From Bacteroidota bacterium (GTDB lineage: Bacteria; Bacteroidota; Ignavibacteria; UBA10030): 10,542 bases of DNA. This document shows, piece after piece, positions 7,801 to 10,542 of this stretch. The notes under the pieces were generated by a model that worked only from the letters and a program-made list of their open reading frames with translations, was not told where the DNA came from and did not search any database. The stretch spans positions 4,516 to 15,057 of the forward strand of contig DMMN01000336.1 in NCBI GenBank assembly GCA_003453835.1, read 5' to 3'. The position numbers were made by a program, and so were the translations under genes. Position 1 is the stretch's first letter; each line of letters begins with the position of its first letter.

Positions 7801-7947
7801 AGAGTCGCAACGCTCGTGGACGGGATGAAGGAAGCCGGCTACCACGAGGTTGTCTGGGACGCGAGCAATCTGCCGAGTGGCATGTACATCTGCAGAGTCC
7901 AAGCCGGTGAGTTCGTAGCGCATCGAAGGCTCGTCTTCTTGAAATAG
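1873..7947 (+). CDS. Giant T9SS-exported mosaic protein: beta-helix repeats, metzincin protease, vWA-like domain, YWQG array
   Basis: This 2024-aa exoprotein contains, in order: signal peptide (1-19, cleavage ANA|QW); one vestigial propeller-like blade (~20-57); a FTVTNTNDSGPGSLRQA leader (~67-83), typical of the entry to bacterial parallel beta-helices; twelve GNYIGTD.tG...GNtIGGttaGaRNVISGN repeats (~188-935); a GLGIDLGGDG / DDVDGDPDSG turn (~967-991); an Ig-like strand region (~1005-1090); a metzincin domain with HEIGHFFGLGD (1248-1258) and Met-turn M1280; a vWA-like domain (~1325-1517); seven GVYWQG hexapeptides (1527-1573); beta-sandwich segments starting SDLDLTLIEP (~1574-1765); a helical segment (~1770-1925); and a type A T9SS sorting domain (~1940-2024). 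It should cross the inner membrane by Sec and the outer membrane by T9SS, with the tail removed and the body released or anchored at the cell surface. Protease activity on an extracellular substrate is plausible from the motif but not shown. The DNA is uninterrupted, with no internal stop or frameshift. Which domain sets its biological role, adhesion or proteolysis, is unknown. Confidence 0.93.
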   Translation: MRKLTVLFLLSVPTYLANAQWIQTSGPTGGTVNSVAVSDPNLFAGTWSYGVFRRALSDFPSSGPAIFTVTNTNDSGPGSLRQAVLDANSNPGLDEIRFNIPGPGPHTILLTSSLPSIVDSVTIDGTTDPDFGGSPIIELNGSSLSGGANGLTIQASGCTVRGLVVNRFSTGYGILISGPGSTGNTISGNYIGIDPTGQVAQPNKRGIQVENASGNTIGGLTAAERNVVSGGHEIAINIISGSNNNTVVGNSVGTNFNGTSPIPNNNGIWIQNSSDNTVGGSAAGARNIVSGNDGNGIWIDLSGTGNSVKGNYVGLASDGDTPLGNKHFGIKISGSAGNIIGGPNPGDGNVVSANGSLSPPRHGIYIEYEASGVGNLVEGNLVGTDATGMLGRGNINFGICVLEASHNTIKNNLVSGNRYGVVIWGADAGAGASYNIVQGNLIGTKKNGTDSLGNEVGLYIRKGHYNTIGGTSQPARNIISGNRLHGLAIGRGQSSNNKVQGNYIGLDINGSTAPLGNGYAHPTLQGFGIDIFDATGNVIGGSEAGAANVISGNIGYGILIDKDAETTTNNLVRGNFIGTDPTGLIAVGNTVGVAIKDASSNTIGGSNTADRNIIAGNTDDGINILGSTATGNIVAGNYIGIASDGTTALGNGDDGVNIESPNNTVGGTTAGAGNVFSANGSHGIVIVGSAATGNMVLGNFVGTDAAGTTNRGNGEGGIFIGNGASGNIIGGTTQEGRNIISANGVNPLPLSGKPGVTITGPGSNANVLIGNYIGTDVTGTVKLGNYGDGVHIRFGASGNTVGGTDSRERNIISGNDVTGIAIFGLGTNSNNVLGNYIGLDATGTQNLGHTNGTGVYIGYGASNNRVGGAVAGARNFISGNTGWGGVAIEGANNNTIVGNTFGTDINGTVSYGNLIGVRIYAGSSGNKIGGTTAGEGNVIVHSMEAGVAVLDGSNNTVLCNSIHSNSGLGIDLGGDGVTSNDDVDGDPDSGPNNLQNFPVLTSAASDVQIISGSLNSTPNTQFRIEFFRNDESDPSGYGEGQTFIGSATLTTDGNGNAPFNVAIPGEILAGKSYSATATDPGGNTSEFSLSVPCVVKTKSYGPHYVVNKTNSGIPLHWPDGDATFAICNSINPLSRSAISSAFATWNDLDRLQITSHGTTTSSTKWGGDPDGLNNNVWITNPVTWQDTMGMDPKVVAVTRVRYNAITGTISDVDIAFNASNPTLFEYTVNQDPSNPDPTKLDLQNVATHEIGHFFGLGDIYNPADVGYLDGMAEDNEDQTMYGKIKKGEVKKRTLYPPPDPGNPTDVEGGDKAGIENIYTNILNKRIDLVFVFDGSNTFAGSPLNALKAAKNSALQLVDKTRDGDKIAVIKLPDNVILPMTEVTEHSRNSIKASIRNITKGPNSRSIGAGLVAGQNQLTTYGAADHQWAMILLSSGEQDEFPRASTVLSQIDPRTKIFAVGFEQTSAEAQDLNSYVANQTHGDYLFAKDSTQIVDAVNFFWYRLLGMQVVYLSAPLSTADLANVSPPGVYWQGGFYWQGGVYWQGGVYWQGGIYWQGGVYWQGGVLEVGVYWQGSDLDLTLIEPNTNRSIDSVVAAADPNIDFFSGPNYEYYRIRNAQPGNWSGYVYGKDIPAPPEYETYRIYIAARQDATLDVTFDRDRYLLGEQINVESRVYSGGEHQYDIDMIGGQPIVDAHVQAVVISPAGNTVGVYPFNNAGDVQRLAFTPTSGVGSYKFIIRALKINAEDPTKADFGVVSEHSVFVSSTDFPGGSAQQRIVEARNLLAGISSNDQQVKNAVKIALENIDHCLLPSFWIDGNHLASGGSQVFNDLRKAAGELTKILTKQSVQDIALAALRDLYSASSVIVSISISEAVCTTPTCVELIADAKKQMEQALKQSDKKNYDTAIEHHRVAWVDVQIALGLMQPGLGEQESSSLGKPAEFGFGQNFPNPFNPTTVIRYQLPKSSPVLLEVFNVLGERVATLVDGMKEAGYHEVVWDASNLPSGMYICRVQAGEFVAHRRLVFLK
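2434..4695 (+). repeat. Twelve ~68-aa parallel beta-helix repeats (coding)
   Basis: Within the giant protein (~residues 188-940), the paired motifs GN[YF][IV]G.D..G and N.[IV]GG......N[VI][IV]SGN recur twelve times. The first half-motifs run from NYIGIDPTG and NSVGTNFNG to NTFGTDING; the second from NTIGGLTAA to NKIGGTTAG. The fourth repeat has NTIKNN in place of the IGG turn. The period is about 200 bp, with several longer units. Regular Gly/Asn turns and short hydrophobic strands are the hallmark of right-handed parallel beta-helices (NosD/pectate-lyase-like), so each unit probably makes about three coils. Units are clearly diverged at the DNA level, so the expansion is old and kept by selection on the fold. 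Confidence 0.88.
5167..5830 (+). other. Metzincin (matrixin-like) protease domain with Asp as third zinc ligand
   Basis: Residues ~1099-1319 carry the zinc-binding helix HEIGHFFGLGD: H1248 and H1252 as ligands, E1249 as the general base, G1255 for the turn, and D1258 at the position of the usual third His. M1280 in QTMYG, 22 residues later, fits the Met-turn. The segment starts with SYGPHYVVNKTNSGIPLHW and has a SSAFATWND motif, as in bacterial matrixin-like proteins, where a W preceding N/D is common. Asp as third ligand is known in snapalysin-type metzincins, so the site can still be active. Substrate unknown. Confidence 0.82.
5842..6423 (+). other. vWA-like domain with degraded MIDAS site
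   Basis: Residues ~1324-1517 follow the von Willebrand factor A pattern: a strand IDLVFVFDGSNT, helix NALKAAKNSALQLVD, strand DKIAVIKL, SIGAGLVAG helix start, strand WAMILLSSGEQ, and strand TKIFAVGFEQ. The metal site is eroded. DxSxS reads D1333-G-S1335-N-T1337, the usual Thr before IGxGL appears to be Arg1404 or Ser1405, and the LTDG Asp is Ser1434. Metal-dependent ligand binding is therefore doubtful, and the domain may be structural. Confidence 0.75.
6451..6591 (+). repeat. Tandem GVYWQG hexapeptide array (coding, 18-bp units)
   Basis: Six contiguous 18-bp units encode GVYWQG, GFYWQG, GVYWQG, GVYWQG, GIYWQG and GVYWQG (residues 1527-1562). A five-residue break GVLEV follows, then a seventh GVYWQG (1568-1573) that runs into SDLDLTLIEP. 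Units differ at synonymous positions (tat/tac, cag/caa, ggt/gga/ggc) while Y, W, Q and G never change, so protein-level selection is likely rather than a fresh slippage tract. Codon alternation in the first units suggests duplication in 36-bp pairs. The last unit has the form of the strand that normally opens a post-vWA beta-sandwich ('..W.GSDLDLTL..P'), so the array may be that strand amplified. Confidence 0.92.
7690..7944 (+). other. Type A T9SS C-terminal sorting domain
   Basis: The last ~85 residues (1940-2024) begin FGFGQNFPNPFNPTT and continue with IRYQLP, LLEVFNVLGERVATLVDG, AGYHEVVWDASNLPSGMY and a terminal RLVFLK. This is the established type A 'Por secretion system' tail of FCB bacteria, cleaved by the PorU sortase after outer-membrane passage. 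It is full length and shows no defect. Confidence 0.96.
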
Positions 7948-7977
7948 CACAAGTGATAACGGCTCAGCGAAGAACCC

Positions 7978-8144
7978 TCTAAAGAAAGCAAACTACTCCG
8001 CTTACGAAACGCCCCGGCTGGAAGATTGTCGGGGCTGTGCGGAGAACGCGAAACGATCTGTTGAAGCGTCGAGAAGTTCCGCGATCGTTCTCATCGTTCA
8101 TATAGATCGCGTGTTTAGTGGGCAACAAGTCGAGCCGAGTAGTT
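7978..8144 (+). repeat. Intergenic repeat, copy B
   Basis: This is the second, diverged copy of the element at 1002-1199, in the same orientation and of nearly the same length when copy A is counted from TCTAAAGAAAG (1031). It begins about 30 bp after the stop of the giant gene. The 16-bp identical run is at 8020-8035 and GAGTAGTT ends it at 8137-8144. An ACTCCGCTTAC word (7995-8005) recurs at 51-61, so a fragment of the element may also lie at the left end of the window. No coding role is apparent. Confidence 0.7.
8011..8035 (+). other. Conserved hairpin in repeat copy B
   Basis: GCCCCGGC (8011-8018) pairs with GTCGGGGC (8028-8035) as an 8-bp stem with one G.T wobble, around the loop TGGAAGATT. 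It starts 63 bases after the stop of the giant gene; the copy A hairpin starts 62 bases after the stop at 1002. That matching distance is compatible with a 3'-end mRNA structure. There is no T-tract, so an intrinsic terminator is not demonstrated. Confidence 0.55.
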
Positions 8145-8317
8145 GCCGGATTTCCTGAGTATCGGTGCGGCGGATCGCGCGATCGCGGTCCGTTTCGTAT
8201 CCACAGATCCACCCGAACCGTCCGATCCGGAAGATGATTCCACGCGTCATCGATTTGCATTCCGGGAAGAACCCAAATGATGGACCCCATCTGATCGAGG
8301 AGAAGCACGATCGCAAA

Positions 8318-10542
8318 ATGGATATCGCTGATAAAATAGCCCAGTACGAAATCCTGGATCTCCTTGGCGAGGGAGGCATGGGAAAAGTCTATAGAGCGCG
8401 GGATACTCAGCATGGCAGGATCGTAGCTCTGAAGGTCTTGTCTGGTGGAACTTCGGCTTCTCGAGAAGTCAGGCAACGATTCCGAAGGGAAGCCTCCGCA
8501 GGTTTGAGACTGGGCCATCCGAACTTAGTGAAGATCTATGATATCGGTGAGGAGGAGGGACAGTTCTTCATCAGCATGGAGTTTGTCGATGGGAAGACCT
8601 TGCGGCAACTACTGCGGCAAAGTCCTCTCAAGCCACAACAGCTCATCGACATCGGAATCGCAGTCTGCGAAGGACTAGCCCATGCCCACGGACTGGGAAT
8701 CGTTCACCGCGATATCAAGTGCGACAATCTGATGGTGACAGCAGAGGGCGCCGTGAAAGTGATGGATTTCGGTATCGCGAAAGTCCAGGATGCCAGTATC
8801 CTGACGCAGGAAGGCGCGGTCCTGGGAACCGCCGCATACATGTCCCCGGAGCAGGCCATCGGCGAACCCGTCGATCAACGAAGCGACATCTTTTCTCTGG
8901 GCGTCGTTTTCTTTGAGGCCTTGACAGGACAACTGCCATTTCCTGGCGACTACGAATTGGCCGTGATCTATTCTATTATAAGTCTGGAGCCGCTCGACAT
9001 CAGAACCTTGAACAAGGATGTGCCCGAGCCTCTGGAGCAAATCATCGTTAAGGCCCTGAGAAAGGAACCCAGGCAGCGTTATCAAAGCGTTGACGAGATG
9101 ATACAAGATCTGACGAAGGTCAAGGCGTTTCTTGAAGGTCGGCAGGGAAAGGCGAAAAGTCCACCCAAGCTCATTGCTTCGGTCGATTGGCAAAAACGTG
9201 GGGAGGGTGGTCTCGAACTTACATCTGCACGGAGGAGGGGATTCGAGGCCAGGCTGGCAGGGAGGGAGGAAGAATTCGAAACGCTGACGAGGCTCTTGAA
9301 TCAGGCCGCACAAGGAAAAGGCCAAGCAGTGTTCATCGCAGGCGAAGCGGGCATCGGAAAAACGCGGTTGGTTCTGGAGCTTGAGAAGTATGCCCGGACG
9401 ATGAAAGTGCGAACGCTGGTTGGCACGTGCCCGTTCAGGCAGGGGGTCTATCCTTACCAGCCGTTCGTGGAGGCCATTCGTAGCTATTTTGAATTCGAGG
9501 GGGTTACGACGAGCAAGAAGCTGGAAGAATTCATCCGGGCGAAGGCTCCCGAGTTGACCGCTCTCCTGCCGGTTATCCGCGTGTTTCTGAACATCAGCGG
9601 CAAAGAAAAGGTCGCAATCGAAAGTAAGGAACAACTGTGGGACGCAATGACCCGGCTGATCGTAAAGATCTCACAGGAAAGACCGTTCATTCTCTTCCTC
9701 GACGACCTGCATTGGGCAGATGAGAACACACTTCAACTCCTCCTGTACAGCGTCCGAACCACACTCGCGTCCCGATTGATGATCGTCGGAACGTATCGTC
9801 CCGAGGATGCCCGCACAACAGCCGGTGGCGAGATGCATCCATTGCCTGGCGTGCAGCGTGAGATGCAGCGCGAGGGAATTCTGACAATCATCGGTCTGGC
9901 GAGACTCGAAGAGACCGACATTGAGGAAATGATCTGTTCTCTCTTCCAGGACTCAGACTTCGGCATGCCCTTCTGTCAATCTCTGCACAAGGAGACTGAA
10001 GGAAACCCGTTCTTCGTGATGGAGACGTTGAAGCTCTTGAAAGTGGAGGGAATCATTGAGAAGGATAACGGTGGATATCATTTGCGAGAGGACTATGAAC
10101 AGATCACAATTCCCGGCAAGATTCAGGATATCGTGATGAGGCGTATCGAGAGGCTCAGTCGGGAGGAAAGGGAGATGCTGGAAATTGGTGCCGTGGAGGG
10201 AGACACTTTTCATTCGGACACCATCGGCAACTGCCTCGGCATCAATCGCATGGAGCTGCTCAGAAAGCTGCAGTCTTTGGAGAGAGATCATCTTGTCATC
10301 TATCCAAAAGACAAACTGTACTGCTTCGATCACGGGAAGATCAGGGAATTCCTCTATGATGCAATCATTCCGGAGCTCCGGATAGAGTATCATGGCATCA
10401 TCGGGGACTACCTCGCAGGCACCTATGGTGAGGACGAACATCTGGCGCCGGACATCGCTCATCATTTTCTTGAAGCCAGAGCTGATCGAAAGGCTTTGCC
10501 ATTCCTTGTCGTGGCAGGCGAACGCGCAAAGGAAGTCTTTGC
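8318..10542 (+). CDS. Hanks-type Ser/Thr kinase fused to STAND/AAA ATPase (3' end outside window)
   Basis: The open frame gives 741 residues without a stop at the window edge. The kinase domain (~10-270) has GEGGMGKVY (17-25), the ATP-anchoring K39 in VALK, helix-C E58, the catalytic loop HRDIKCDN (130-137), DFG (150-152) and SPE (176-178), so it should be active. A linker leads to an ATPase module starting AGREEEFETL (~315). It has Walker A GEAGIGKT (342-349), Walker B with FLDDLHWAD (D462, D463), and a TEGNPFFVMETL motif. This is the AAA_16/MalT-like STAND type, also seen in PknK-like kinases. Such proteins are cytoplasmic signalling hubs, often ending in TPR, cyclase or sensor-kinase domains not visible here. 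ATG 8318 places Y10 just before the Gly-rich loop as usual. In-frame ATG 8234 and GTG 8165 would add 28 and 51 unconserved-looking residues; GGAAG directly abuts 8234 and GAGGAG lies 15 bases before 8318, so the RBS does not decide firmly. Confidence 0.93.
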   Translation, partial: MDIADKIAQYEILDLLGEGGMGKVYRARDTQHGRIVALKVLSGGTSASREVRQRFRREASAGLRLGHPNLVKIYDIGEEEGQFFISMEFVDGKTLRQLLRQSPLKPQQLIDIGIAVCEGLAHAHGLGIVHRDIKCDNLMVTAEGAVKVMDFGIAKVQDASILTQEGAVLGTAAYMSPEQAIGEPVDQRSDIFSLGVVFFEALTGQLPFPGDYELAVIYSIISLEPLDIRTLNKDVPEPLEQIIVKALRKEPRQRYQSVDEMIQDLTKVKAFLEGRQGKAKSPPKLIASVDWQKRGEGGLELTSARRRGFEARLAGREEEFETLTRLLNQAAQGKGQAVFIAGEAGIGKTRLVLELEKYARTMKVRTLVGTCPFRQGVYPYQPFVEAIRSYFEFEGVTTSKKLEEFIRAKAPELTALLPVIRVFLNISGKEKVAIESKEQLWDAMTRLIVKISQERPFILFLDDLHWADENTLQLLLYSVRTTLASRLMIVGTYRPEDARTTAGGEMHPLPGVQREMQREGILTIIGLARLEETDIEEMICSLFQDSDFGMPFCQSLHKETEGNPFFVMETLKLLKVEGIIEKDNGGYHLREDYEQITIPGKIQDIVMRRIERLSREEREMLEIGAVEGDTFHSDTIGNCLGINRMELLRKLQSLERDHLVIYPKDKLYCFDHGKIREFLYDAIIPELRIEYHGIIGDYLAGTYGEDEHLAPDIAHHFLEARADRKALPFLVVAGERAKEVF

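Noticed and set aside
7979..8518. Minus-strand ORF of 179 aa spanning the gap and the kinase start
   Set aside because: It overlaps repeat copy B and the Gly-rich-loop region of the kinase, with no recognisable domain.
8675..9634. Minus-strand ORF of 319 aa opposite the kinase-ATPase
   Set aside because: The opposite strand encodes intact kinase and Walker motifs in frame. The minus ORF has no domain and looks like a shadow of codon bias.

Overview
The window reads as chromosomal DNA of a bacterium from the FCB superphylum, most likely an Ignavibacteria/Chlorobi-like or other Bacteroidota-related lineage. The main support is the large protein's C-terminal type IX secretion (T9SS) sorting domain with the NFPNPFNPTT signature. 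A eukaryotic-like Ser/Thr kinase fused to an ATPase and a moderate G+C content agree with this but do not fix the lineage. Every gene I can support is on the + strand.

Layout. Positions 1-1234 hold little convincing coding sequence. There are two short ORFs (287-547 and 784-1002), each with a good Shine-Dalgarno and a signal-peptide-like N-terminus, and each stops within about 10 bp of an intergenic repeat or inverted repeat. They could be small secreted proteins, but they look more like the surviving 5' ends of larger exported genes. Positions 1235-1750 encode a 171-aa secreted protein. Positions 1873-7947 encode a 2024-aa mosaic exoprotein: signal peptide, vestigial beta-propeller blade, SLRQA-type leader, a parallel beta-helix of twelve ~68-aa repeats, an Ig-like strand region, a metzincin protease domain (HExxHxxGxxD), a vWA-like domain with a degraded metal site, a tandem GVYWQG hexapeptide array, beta-sandwich segments, a helical segment and the T9SS tail. 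After a 370-bp gap, 8318-10542 (running off the window) encodes a Hanks-type kinase fused to a STAND/AAA ATPase.

A diverged ~170-190-bp intergenic repeat occurs twice in the same orientation, downstream of 784-1002 and downstream of the giant gene. It carries a conserved hairpin whose loop is identical between copies apart from one base.

How the genes may work together: the 171-aa protein and the giant protein probably form a secreted pair, exported by Sec and, for the giant one, by T9SS. The kinase-ATPase is a cytoplasmic signalling protein in a separate transcription unit, and nothing in the sequence ties it to the exoprotein. I do not see a clearly new multi-gene system. The most unusual items are the mosaic exoprotein with its YWQG array and the repeat/hairpin elements sitting at gene 3' ends.
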